Shown here piece after piece: positions 1 to 11,900 of a stretch of 64,000 bases of DNA (its first letter is position 1; the number at the start of each line of letters is the position of its first letter). The notes below the pieces were generated by a model. That model was not told the origin of the DNA and did not search any database. It saw only the letters and a list, made by a program, of their open reading frames with translations. Made by a program: the position numbers and the translations under genes. The stretch covers positions 1,364,001-1,428,000 of the forward strand of contig JBAJFG010000232.1 in assembly GCA_037903475.1 (NCBI GenBank), given 5' to 3'. This DNA comes from Ancylostoma caninum (Eukaryota > Nematoda > Chromadorea > Rhabditida > Ancylostomatidae).

Positions 1-1560
1 TGGTTCATTCAGACATAAATGAAGAGAACACGGATACGAAAGGAAAAATGTACATCTAGGTGATTTAGGTAGGAGAGTCCGCCGAAACAGGATAAGCGTA
101 CCCTTCATGCAGAAATAGACCCGCCTAGCGAATTCCTTTACTTGTGGAAGCCGCCGCACTCTTATCACACCGTTGCACCCAACTCCAGGCGTTTCCCCAC
201 TTTCGGATGCCACTACACCCTTATCACACCGTTGCACCCAACTCCAGGCGTTTCCCCACTTTTGGATGCCACTACACCCTTATCACACCGTTGGACCCAA
301 CTCCAGGCGTTTCCCCACTTTTGGACGCCGGCGCACCCTTATCACACCATTTGGACCCAACTCCAGGCGTTTCCCTACTTTTGGACGCCGGCGCACCCTT
401 ATCACACCGTTGGACCCGACTCCAGGCGTTTCCCCACTTTTGGACGCCGGCGCACCCTTATCACATCGTTGGACCCGACTCCAGGCGTTTCCCCACTTTT
501 GAACACCGGCACACCCTTACCACACCGTTGGACCCGACTCCAGGCGTTTCTCCACTTTCGGACGCCGGCGCACCCTTATCACACCGTTGGACCCGACTCC
601 AGGCGTTTCTCCACTTTTGGACGCCGGCGTACCCTTATCACACCGTTGGACCCGACTCCAGGCGTTTCCCCACTTTTGGACGCCGGCGCATCCTTATCAC
701 ACCGTTGGACCCGACTCCAGGCGTCTCTCCACTTTTGGACGCCGGCGCACCCTTATCACACCGTTGGACCCGACTCCAGGCGTTTCTCCACTTTTGGACG
801 CCGCCGCACTCTTATCACATCGTTGGACCCGACTCCAGGCGTTTCCCCACTTTTGAACACCGGCACACCCTTACCACACCGTTGGACCCGACTCCAGGCG
901 TTTCTCCACTTTTGGACGCCGGCGCACCCTTATCACACCGTTGGACCCGACTCCAGGCGTTTCCCCACTTTTGGACGCCGGCGCACCCTTATCACACCGT
1001 TGGACCCGACTCCAGGCGTTTCCCCACTTTTGGACGCCGGCGCACCCTTATCACACCGTTGGACCCGACTCCAGGCATTTCTCCACTTTTGGACGCCGGC
1101 GCACCCTTATCACACCGTTGGACCCGACTCCTGGCGTTTCCCCACTTTTGGACGCCGGCGCACCCTTATCACACCGTTAGACCCGACTCCAGGCATTTCT
1201 CCACTTTTGGACGCCGGCGCACCTTTATCACACCGTTGGACCCGACTCCAGGCGTTTCTCCACTTTTGGACGCCAGCGCACCCTTACCACACGGTGGACC
1301 CGTCGCCAGGTGTTTCCCCAATTTTGGAACGCCAGCGCACCTCTTCTCCGTTGCACATCGCGAGCCCTTCTGCTCACCCAACTCTCTACCCTACTGCACC
1401 ACACCATACCCGTTATTAGCCTTTTATAGGATCTCACAGTCACCACCAATCACCATCACTGGCCAATGGTAGCCCGTGTGCACACGCACGCACAAAGTCA
1501 CATAAAGTCTGTAATATATATAGAGTATGATTCCAGGATAGGAATCGCACACATAAACCG
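1..1560 (-). mobile_element. Helitron-like non-autonomous element 1, 3' end outside window
   Basis: Read on the minus strand, the element has a TATA-like site (CCTATAAAAGG, about 1420-1430), then a 59-bp array, then a unique tail at 1-141. The tail matches, in reverse complement, two pieces of the tail of the element at 17.4-20.3 kb (19458-19535 and 19905-19973). The hairpin/CTGG terminus seen in the related copies would lie left of the window. The boundary near 1560 is only approximate. This copy lacks the 358-bp insertion found in the other copy, so it serves as the empty site. No protein-coding capacity is credible. Confidence 0.6.
142..1340 (-). repeat. 59-bp tandem array (minisatellite), about 20 units
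   Basis: The 59-bp period is exact over most of the stretch; for example AGGCG recurs at 601 and 660. Units differ by scattered substitutions such as CGTTTCCCC/CGTTTCTCC. Because 59 is not a multiple of three and the unit lacks stop codons on this strand, all three frames stay open. This gives apparent proteins of 425-442 residues made of Pro/His/Trp/Thr-rich repeats. I treat these as non-coding. Confidence 0.9.
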
Positions 1561-3359
1561 TTCTGAGCCAATCAGAAAACACATAGTTCAGAAACAGAAA
1601 GCCGTAAGTTTAGCGCTGGATTTATTTCAATTTCATGGGAGAAACAAGGCTTTCTACACTTTGTCGACTCCTTTCTTTGGTTGATAAAATGAATGCTCTC
1701 CAACTCCTCCATTCGTTAGCTTTTGGCAAAAACGCCTTCTTTCGACCTGAACTTTTGCAATCAGTCGCTACCTTATCACATGCATACAAACATTTACAAC
1801 AAGATTAACACCATCTGTGCGCTGGCAGCGATTTGGTCCTGAGAGTTTGAGCCAAAGGGTAGCTGTCTACCTACACACATCGATGACTCAGACAAATGAA
1901 CACAGATTGGCTCGTAAAACAGAACAAACCGTCCAACTGTTAATTACATGATGAGTTTAGCACGAACGATCAAAGATGGGACTGCCGTTCATCCTTGTGG
2001 TCACGCTATTAAATGTTTACCAATTTCCTGGCTGTCTCCTTACTTCGACCTCTTCCACGATTTTTCTTCCCAACGTCTGCGTGAGCGCTGGTGGAGAATG
2101 GAGACTATGAACTTGGAAGCTCGACAACTGGTATTTCTTAAGGTACGGATGACGTGCGAAACTTTGTGTTGGATAGAAGGGGGGGGGGGGCTCATCAATA
2201 TTCTACGGGTGCTCATCGAGTCTTTTCGTAGTAGTCTGATTGTTTTAGCCACATATTTCTCTCAACCACCCTCGCATGTAATGAGGTAGGCCGTGCCCCG
2301 TGGCTGACAAATCTTCTCCTTTTCGGTACAATACTTACAGTTCAGCTCCTGGCACCTACATTCGTGAATATGTGTGGGGGTCGATGAATCTTTTAGCGTT
2401 GATGGTGGAAGACTTGTAGGACGGGCTATTCATCAGTCCTGAACTCATCGAAACGAAGCTGGTGCAGAATTTGATGAGTGAGCGAAGTGATGAAGCGGTC
2501 GGGTTAGCCTATATGATTAGGGTTTCTCCCACCACTGATGCATCTGTTCACCTCCAGACACATTTACGAAAGTAGGTGCTTCGAGCTGGACTGTCGGTAT
2601 TGTACATTTTGTAAGTGGTGAAGGTTTGTCAGCTATCTGATGGGGCATGGTCTATCTTATCTGATGCGAAGGTGGTTAAGAGAAATATGTGGGTGAAACA
2701 ATGAGACCACTATGAACAAAAATGGATGAACACATAGAGCACTGACAAACCGTACCACCCATCAGAAAGTTTCTCTAGGAATCCGTGTCTTGAGACACAC
2801 AAATGGCCGCGGACATAGTTCATAGTCGCTTCATTGTCACTTAACGCGGAAGTTGGAAAGGAATGTCGTGAAGGCGGTCTAAATAAGAAGGCGTATGCCG
2901 GAAATTAATAATCAAGAAGAAATGAGGGAGGTGTTGCAATTAATTGCGTGATCGGAAGTATAGACGTCCCTGATAACTTTGATCATCCGTGCTACTCTCT
3001 TGTACAGATTAAATTCTGAAGAGGGGCGCTATCGTCAGAAGCTAACAAATAAAGAAATTGGAGAGTCTTCACTGAATCAGTCAAAGAAGTAAGCAATGAA
3101 GCTTAGGAGAAGAAAAACATTGAATTTTTTTGATTGTACATGCAAAATAATTTGATCGCTCAAACCGGTATAAAACTCATTAGTTAATCTATATCTTTTA
3201 CCCAAAAGCTCTTTTTATCTGCTCACAATGTGATGGATCACTATGTTTTCACTAAGAGTACTGCCATCTCATTCACCTGAAACAATATTTCCGGTCCCAA
3301 TTCTTCGCTATTCAAATGTTTTCTTTCTTCACCTCCTCAGTCAAGTGTAATTTTCATAG
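1560..3359. other. Gene-free stretch upstream of gene A
   Basis: No exon homologous to the 5' exons of the downstream paralogue was found here, although gene A should need them. Two fragments at 1948-2289 and 2330-2570 show codon-like text in the plus strand. One run of about 80 codons near 2332-2575 is interrupted by a single in-frame TAG. I do not recognise either. A run of ten G lies at 2180. They may be decayed transposon or gene remains. Confidence 0.4.
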
Positions 3360-6300
3360 ATTTTTCCCATAACACGTATGGCTCGTTACGAATATGAGGT
3401 GTGTGCATATTATCGCCGCAAGCCCCTCACTTGCATAATGGATTTTCTGGACTTCCAAAAAGGCGAAGATCTACCAGGTACAGTAGTCAGACACTGTTGA
3501 AATTACCTTCATAGTAAAATCCTAGAGCAAAAAATTGATCGTAGATCAAACCATCAACCCTGTGATCTTATTTATGTTTGAATTTTGCAGAACCAGCGCC
3601 AGCGTATTTACACTTAACTTTTTCTTCTTCCTCTGTCGTTACTGTTTACTTTGATCCAAGCGTGAGCTCCCGCATACAAGGTCACAATAGAGGATGTGAG
3701 GTGCGAGTTTTTTTATTGATCACGGGGTCTATGAGAACAAGGAATTCCTAACGGTTGATCTGTTGAAATATGAAACATAAGCAACCACATGTTCAGGTCT
3801 TCATCTGCCATTTAGCTGCATTTTACGGAGATTGCATTAAGAAACGAGTTAAACAGCATATGCCATTCATTTCCTTCGACGAGCTGAGATTCGATGGTAC
3901 ATTTGAATTAAAACTTTTTGAGAACCTGAACAGAGCTATATATGAAATAAGCCTCTCTAGAAATGGAATCATTCCAAGGTCTGAAAAGGATAAGCTTTGA
4001 CGGGTGGATAAATAGACCGGGAGTTGTGGTCTGCCGGTTAAATTTTAGCACTACCAGGGCGAATTTGTCTTCATTGCTATAGATGACGTAATTGCCCTTA
4101 ACTCAGAATTCTCGCAAGAGAAACGCTTTCTATGATCTCAGACCCACATACGGACCACCAGGGGCCTTTTTGAAATTCTCTCTTCCACTCAATTTTCGAG
4201 CATGCACAATTTTATTTTGTATGGTTTTAAACCTATAGGAGGACGAAGAATGATGTTTCCGTGATCGCTGAATGCTAAAGCGGTTCGAATTGTTTGCATT
4301 GCAGAGTTATACTACGCAACACTTGCCTGTTTCTCGAAAAACATCTATGGAACACATTCCTCATGGATCATGTTTATCACTCCGACGGAGTCGAAAGCTG
4401 GGATTCCTGGAGTGGTAGAGAGGCTGGTGAGTTCACAGTTATGGAATTACTTTCAGGCATATTAGTGTTTAAGTTCAAATAATTTTAGATGAAAAAATGA
4501 AAAAAATGAAGCTGTATGGTGTCCTACACCAAAAAATGGCGCAACAATAGTGTAAAGAATTGCGTAAAATTATGCACTCAGTCACTATTTTTGATTTAGA
4601 ACAGCGGCATCGAGACATACTTTGAAGTCCACGATGGCTTCAATTTAGACCTTATATGGTGGTTTTCTCTTGTTAACGGATCTACTTTTCCTGCATCATA
4701 TGTGAAGCTGGTTGAAGTTTTTGAGCACAAAAAGGTGATTATTCATTAAAATTTTAGGCGCGAAAAAGAGGGCACATCTGCGGTAATAATATCTAACGTT
4801 GAACCTGTCAAAATTCACATTTATTTGGCCGAATTAGTCCCGAAAAACATGTAATCGCCTCAGATGATAAAGAAAGTGAAATTACCCCCAAATCTGGGAG
4901 CGTTTCTATTTATTTATGTGTTTTGCTTGTAACGGATGGGCAATGCAATTCCCGCAAGGCTTATCTCATTTCTTATCGTTACCTTCAATCTGCGAATTAT
5001 GGTCTATCGGTAGCTCTAGTTATTTCCAAGGTGTCGATCACTGGTACCCTTGCTAGAGATAATATGGTGAAGACGGTAGGACAAATGTTGAGAAAACCGA
5101 CATGGTTCATCTTACTTGATTTTGTTCATATATTTGCATCCCATTCTTTAAGATCCCTGGTGGAGCGTACAAAAGCAACTTGAGAAAACAAGTTCGTTCC
5201 AATGGGAGTGTCAGAATCGGGGTAAGTTGTTCCTTGATGTCAACATACTCGACAAAGTGACATAATTCCTTGCAATGTCGTAAGGGCTAGAACTCTGATT
5301 TATTTTGCAACTCTCATACGCGCACATAGCTTGTGAGATGCTCATAAACATCCGGTAACACTTCAAGTGTTCTTGGCAATCTTGAGAAATAGTTCTTTCT
5401 GTTCCAGAATGCCATTTCAGCATTGTTCTGCAGAGCTCTGCATAAATGGCAAATTATTGAAAGCATGTACTTTCTTACTATTCCATCCAGTGGGATTTTG
5501 GAGTGATTCCCTTTTTTCCAATAGGGATTTCCTAATGCATTTCTCTTCTTTTCCAGGAAACAGTTCTACATCAAGTACAAAAAAAAACTTCCAGCTGTTT
5601 AGAATTGCCTTATTTTGGAGGCTTCTTCTGGCTTTCCGAAGGCACGACTGCCTGTGCGACTGCCACGACTGTCTCTCCATCGGCACCAGCTCGCAAGACT
5701 TCCCTGTTTCGTGCTGCTGAGTCTCCACTGACTTCCCTATTTCGTGCTGAGTCCCGCGGTAGCATCAAGACAGTTTCGCATAGCCCTTTTGGGACTTCTT
5801 CGGAAGTTCCGCAAGTTTAGCTGTGGTTCTGCAAAACATTTATCATGGAATTCCCCCTGGCTTCTCATACCTTTGTATTTTCAGCTTTCACCGTCCCTCA
5901 CATTCGATATTTCATGCTATTTTTATTCTCTGAATGTTACCTTCGTAGATAGTACGTATGCATTTTACAGCACTGATGAAAAATGCTACAATAGTAAGTT
6001 AATAAACAATCAAGAATTAATGGGCCAGCCATTAGGAATAAACGTTGATCTCGAAAAGTAGCAGAGACAATCATTAAATGAGGCGGTGGCAGTCAACAAG
6101 CAAATTAGGCCTCATACTCGTTACCCCCGTATTTCAGTGTTTTCTACTAGCTACTTGATCCTATATGCAGTCATTGTTATCATCCTCGGTATTTCAATTA
6201 TTATTCTTAACAAACTGCGAAGTAGTAAAATAGAAGAAGTAGGATCCCCTCATACTTCTTTTTTTTTCTTGCACCAACATCTGATTATAAATGAGTTTAA

Positions 6301-6367
6301 GGAACAGATGTCACCAAGTGAAGATTCATCTGCGAAAGAAGATACAGCTTCATGTGAACCCTCGTAG
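3360..6367 (+). CDS. FN3-like single-pass membrane protein, gene A (5' incomplete, possibly broken)
   Basis: Product not recognised by name. Exons follow the downstream paralogue one for one: 3360-3477, 3591-3700, 3797-3978, 4305-4426, 4600-4734, 5153-5221, 5885-5993, 6138-6238 and 6302-6367. Lengths 110, 122, 69 and 109 are identical in both genes. The ectodomain pieces look like fibronectin-III or cytokine-receptor-like modules: YEYEVCAYY, then AYLHLTF, then a Cys-containing module starting VFICHLAAFYGDC, then NIYGTHSSW...TPTE. A transmembrane exon follows (YLILYAVIVIILGISIIIL), then a short acidic tail ending CEPS and a stop. The signal-peptide and N-terminal exons are not visible. The donor after 3978 leaves phase 2 while the next exon needs phase 1, and the 81-nt exon of the paralogue has no open equivalent. 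The gene may therefore be a truncated pseudogene or be alternatively spliced. Role in the cell unknown; probably a surface receptor-like protein (inference). Confidence 0.6.
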
Positions 6368-6471
6368 ACCAGAAATTATTCGCTCGAGTTCAGTACATTT
6401 AGAACAAAACCTAGAATATTGTTTTTTCTTTAGTCATTAAAATTCATCATTAAAATTAAGATGCAGTCTTG

Positions 6472-6477
6472 AATAAA
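6472..6477 (+). terminator. Polyadenylation signal for gene A
   Basis: AATAAA lies 105 bp after the stop codon of gene A, a typical nematode 3'-UTR distance. The paralogue has the same arrangement 82 bp past its own stop. Confidence 0.6.
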
Positions 6478-6775
6478 TACATTCTCCACACGTTGCAAAA
6501 ACTAAACGTAGCAGGAGAGAAGTTCAATTAGAGCAGCGTGTCTGCCGACGTACTCTAGCATCCGTCCCATAAGTGTGCCACGCGAGAACGTTTCGAAAAG
6601 TTTCTGGAATGAACTCCAGAAAGTTATTCACTGCAAAACCTCTCCATGCCGCTGTGGTGAGAAGGAATTACATGAATTGAGTTCACACGAATTCACTATT
6701 AATAGACGAGGAGCCCTGCATTAGATAAATCGTCCAAATCAAACAGCTTTGACTATGGTCAGTTAGGGACAGATA

Positions 6776-8376
6776 CAGTGCGTGTCAAAACTTTACGCCC
6801 ACCCTAAAAATTCGTCGTTTCGGGCAAGAATCAAGCATTCTCGAGTAATGGCGTTCACTGTCGTTTTCAGCGTGCTTGAAAACCTCAGAAACTTTCACCA
6901 AGTCTTTTCTAGGTGATCCTCCAATTTTTTATTAGTTTTTGAAAAGAAAATGCCGCGGTTCAAAACTTTACGCCCACCCTTGAAAATGTCAGTTACGGAG
7001 GAGAGGAATTGCGAATAAGCAGGGAAATGATACGAACCGATGTAGTAGCGCTCAAGAAGACTTTAGGTAACCTTATGGAGCAGTCACAATCAATGCCGAA
7101 GGTATTTTACCTGTCACTGACTGAGCAAACTCTCCCCCTAACAAGTGTGAACAGAACAAAATTTTTTAAAGACCTCGGGTGGTCGCAGACACTTAGCTGA
7201 TATTTCGATGAATAATCTTAATACGCATAGATGGGAAAGGACACACTAGAACACATTTCAAGGTCGACACGACGGCCATATCATCCGTCTGGTCCTCTTC
7301 GTCCAGTGTCGGCCAAGAAAGATGCCCCAAGTCGTGATCCTGGCGGAACTGTGGACGCTGTGTTGGAGAAGATATGAGAGCAAAGGCCTTTGTAGATCAC
7401 TGCTATGAATAGCTAAGTCCATCGAAATCCTATCTGCGCAATTCCGATGTTAGTGGTCTGTACTGGCCATCGATATTCAACCGCCAAAGTTGCGGCAAAA
7501 AGAAACCTCCCATTTCCCCCATAAATTCCTACAGCAATGCAAGATTTGGTCTGGAAAATCGTTGCCTGTCTTCTACCCTCATGAGTGAAGAGCGCATTCA
7601 AAGTTATGAGTGACATCTTGCATGTTAATAAACACTATGAAAAATGCCGCCCAAACCTACATGCTATTCATGTTGTGCCTAGTAAAATCATTCGACCCCA
7701 AGGGTGGTGTGGCGTCCGTCGGAGAACAGGCATTGCGTTCTTGCTTCAAATGTCCTCAAATGCTGATATGCGAAGAGACTGGTCAATTTGAAAACAGTTA
7801 GTGGGAATTTAATGCTGATTTTCTCGGTCGACACTGTGAAGAAGAAGGACCAGACGGGTGATACGGCCGTCGCGTCGACCTTGAAATGTGTTCTAGTGTT
7901 CCCTTTTCCATCTATACGTAATAAGATTATTCATGGAAATATCAGCTAAGTGTCTGCGACCACCCAAAGCCACCCAAAGTTTTTAAAAAATTTTGTTCTA
8001 TTCACACTTGTTCGGGGGAGAGTTTGCCCAGTCAGTGACAGGTAAAATACCTTCGGCATTGATTTTGACTGCTCCATAAAGTTACCTAAAGTCTTCTTGA
8101 GCGCTACTACATCAGTTCGTATCGTTTCCCTGCTTATTCGCAATTACTCTCTACCGTAACCGACATTTTTAAGAGTGGGCGTGAAGTTTTGAACCGCGGC
8201 ATTTTCCTTTCAAAAACTAATAAAAAATTAGAGGATCACCTAGAAAAGACTTGGTGAAAGTTTCTAGGGTTTTCATGCACGCTGAAAACGATAGTGAACG
8301 CAATTACTCGAGAAAGCTTGATCCTTGCCCGAAACGACAAATTTTTAGGGTGGGCGTAAAGTTCTGACACGCACTG
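6776..8376. mobile_element. Fold-back Tc1-like element, 1.6 kb, TA-flanked
   Basis: The element starts CAGTGCGTGTCA and ends with the complement, TGACACGCACTG, flanked by TA on both sides (6774-6775 and 8377-8378). The inverted arms are about 550 bp each (to roughly 7330 and from roughly 7820) with few mismatches, and the unique centre is about 490 bp. Each arm keeps the same open frame of about 60 codons (7009-7200 plus; 7946-8143 minus; core TDVVALKKTLGN). This is not a recognisable DDE transposase. CAGT termini with TA duplication are Tc1/mariner hallmarks. A terminal fragment related to the arms recurs at 21100-21146. Confidence 0.8.
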
Positions 8377-8952
8377 TACAAGAAACAAGCAGGCTTAAAA
8401 CTTAATTTCAATTGAAACACAAAATCACATGTGAACTAAGTCCTAATCAGACGCTGATTTTGGATTCTCATCACGTCAGTTTCCGGGTCTTCAGAAAGAA
8501 ACGCAGCTGCACGCGAAGGAACAACGAACCATGCTCGGAATGTCAAAAAAGACCACCACTTAAGTTACTGTGAATAAAGTCCTCGGCTAGGTTTTGCTTT
8601 GTGAATGAGAAACACAGAAATTCAAATTCATTCACAATCCACAAGCGAAGACCCCGAGCTAAGTAGAAAATGAGAAAAAAGCGATAATATATATGAGCAA
8701 ATGGCAGCAATACACTGCTATTAAGCAGAGGTTCTTGGCTGCAGAACATCATGTTCAAGTTCAGAAAATAATGGGCTTATTGGGGAACAGCGCGTTTCCC
8801 AAAAGAAAAGCAGCCGACCCGATGTTGATGATCCCAAGGAAATAACAATGCGTTGATGAAGAATGTATGAAAGCAATAATATCTCAGCATGCCATCCCTT
8901 GTGTATTGATAGGGTTCAGTTGCAAATAATTCGTTTATGAGGTGCCGGTAGG

Positions 8953-11900
8953 TCTGTGCTGGTCGGCCATAACGCTTTCAGACAATACAAACACGTTTTC
9001 GGGCTATTGATCCTATTAGTTGTATCTGTGGTGACAGCAGAACCCATTAATGAAGGTAGTATGTTTCCTGCGATCTCCACTAAATTTCTGGACCTCGTAT
9101 ATTCTTCTCATTCAGAATCTTCCTTTAACTTCACTGTAACAAAAGGCTCTGACATGAAATTCTATTGCTGGCCATTAAGAAGATCTTTACTTTGGTTAGA
9201 TCTTGAACACCCAATATGGACATATGAGGTTTATGAGTAAATATTGTAAGTTTGAATGTAGTGGAATATACTCTTCAAGGGTGTTGACAATACAACCATG
9301 GCTATCGATGGCTACTTCTCCGCATCATTGGCCGTAATCAAAGACGGTGTGATCTCATGCGTAGTTCGACCGACTTTCATGAAGAAACCCATTCGTCGAG
9401 TTAGATATCACATCAAAACTGTGCTCGGTAGGACTTTTTACGCTCTTCTTCTGGAATGAAAAATATTTTATTCATTGTCCTACCTAAGAGCGATATTCAA
9501 TCTTCGGCCGCTCTAGGCCTCCAATTTCATTAAAGGCAGCACCTACGAAAATTTTCGAGTTTGAGATTTTGATCGTTGTGGATACTCATCCGTTATCGCA
9601 ACAATTCTACGAAAGTCGCACATTCGCAGATATCAGCACTCTCAAGCTATGAAGAGATAAAGTTTGTGCTGGCGATCAGTTTGGATGAGTTATGAGGGGA
9701 AATGGAGTTGGGGGGGGGGCGCTTGGTATAAGTCGATAATATGACCTGTCCTGCACGTTCAGTCTTGTTAGCTGACATGTCCAGAACGTTCTGACTTGTT
9801 AGCTCTCTTAATGTACAGTAGTTACCTGTAATGCAAACAAGTCAGAACCTGTAGGACAGGCCATATCATCGACTTATACCGAGTGCCCCCCCCAACTCCA
9901 TTTCACCCGAGTTGTGGAATGAAATGAATGGGTGCTTTTGTTTACAATCTCTCTCTTTGCATATGTACCACATGTTTTCATTCCAACCCCCTTCTACCTC
10001 AAGCTAGGGTAACTCGACCATCCTTTGCGAATCTGCTAAATTGTTAGTAATGAAAACCGCCTTTTTCGAAGGATTTGACAAAATTGATCACTGCCTTCGT
10101 TTTCACTATAGCGCAACGCCTAGGAATATAGCAAAATCTGTAAGAGGAAAATTTCCGTGGGTGATGTCTTTAATTCCTTTTACCTACCTACTTATGTACA
10201 AGTCGTTTTGTTTTCTTACTATGTCAAATGCTTTTCCACGAAAGAACAGCAGATACCCTCCTCCCTCATGCCATTGGGGGGACCCTGTTGCGCAAGATAA
10301 GTGCACCGTCAAAGTCCGAAATAGCTAGTAGATAAGCTCCACTGCACAGGTTTTCTGTGATGGCGTGTGGGCATAAAATCCAAGCGCAAAACTTCGACAA
10401 AGCATAAGTAGACAACGTCAGAGAACCGTTTTTCTTGTTCATCTCGCCTCACTTTCACTGTAGAAATTTATGAATAGTGCGATGAAATAATTATAACGTA
10501 AAGTGATGAATGATGGAGGGTGATCTGTTTTCAGTTATCCAGCTTTTTACAACTTCTTGTATTTCTGCGAATATTATTCCCACTATTTGAAGTTATCAAT
10601 TCAATTTACAGATGAACAAGTGCTAGATCCACCCATGGAACCACGTTCAATCAAATCCACTGTCAACAGCAATGGGTCACGAGTAGTGAACTTAGCGTGG
10701 GAAATGAAATGGAAGGAGAAAACGCCATCTAGCAAGTGAGAAGGGGAAAATAAATGCAAGGAGCATTGATTATGCACAGTCCAACAATTCAACTATTTTC
10801 AGAATGATAATCTATGTAAAAAATTTTTATGAATCTGGTAGTACAGTATACGTAGGGAATTTTGATTGGTTTGATCTCCCACCGGATGTGAGTCTCCAGG
10901 ATAACTCCGTCGTGCTTGAATGAACCTCGCCAATTTTCGCGGCGTCCGCAGCGCTTATCATCTCTCTTTATCTGCGTGTCATGGTCGTGCTCTGTCATTA
11001 GCTATTTCTAATACGTCGATCTGTATAGTATGCTAGAGTTATTGAAATGGAAAATAGGCGCTGAGAGACCCCGCAGATACAGTGGACGTCAGTCGCGTTG
11101 GCCCATCCGTGGTCTCGAGAAGGACGTCGCGCAACGCCGCGCGCTCCGTAACCTACGTATTTTGCTGCCTTTATGCAATTTCTAGCAGCTTTTCTACTCG
11201 ATTCTGAGGATTTTCCAGCAAATCGGGAAGAAAAGACCCTAGAAATAGCATTCCGGCGGCGTTGGCGCCGATCCCGGCGCGTGCGGCTCGGTCGCGCTGC
11301 GTCCTTCTCGAGGCCGCCAATGGGCCACCACCATCCACTTGTACATCCTGATGAACTGTATGTATTCTTCAGACAACTAACTTCTCATTCTTCATGAAAC
11401 GTGCGAAATGTGTGGTTGAAATTGTTGTTTCTGCATTTCTATCTGACGGATTGGAAACAAAATCAACTCCACGTGAGGCTTTTATCGCGCCCTATTTCCT
11501 TGCTTATTTCAACATAAACATTGGCCGCATTATTTCGCACGAAACTTCGAGGTCCGACGAGCCAATAAAAACAGACACTGCCGAAGCTACCCAAAAGAGG
11601 TTCCCTTTAGCAAAGATTCAGGTCACACATTCTGATAGCTGGGCAGCGAAAGAACAGCATGAACTCGCTCTTCAAGCAGTAATACCTTGATTTCGAAGCC
11701 TATGTATTCTGGGTGTGGCCTTCCCCTCGATGGCTGCCATTGTCTCCTCGTTTGCTGCCGTCAACAGCTTGATTGCTGCTAAGAGAAGGAGAAGACGGCC
11801 ATGACAGTGCACGCCCTAGAATGGCAGCAAAATCTGGACGCACATTAGCAGAATCCGAGAATGAAGGCAGCCATGTCCAGCTCTATGTGGGGCTGCCGAC

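Noticed and set aside
142..1472. 425-442-codon plus-strand open frames as genes
   Set aside because: Same 59-bp array artefact.
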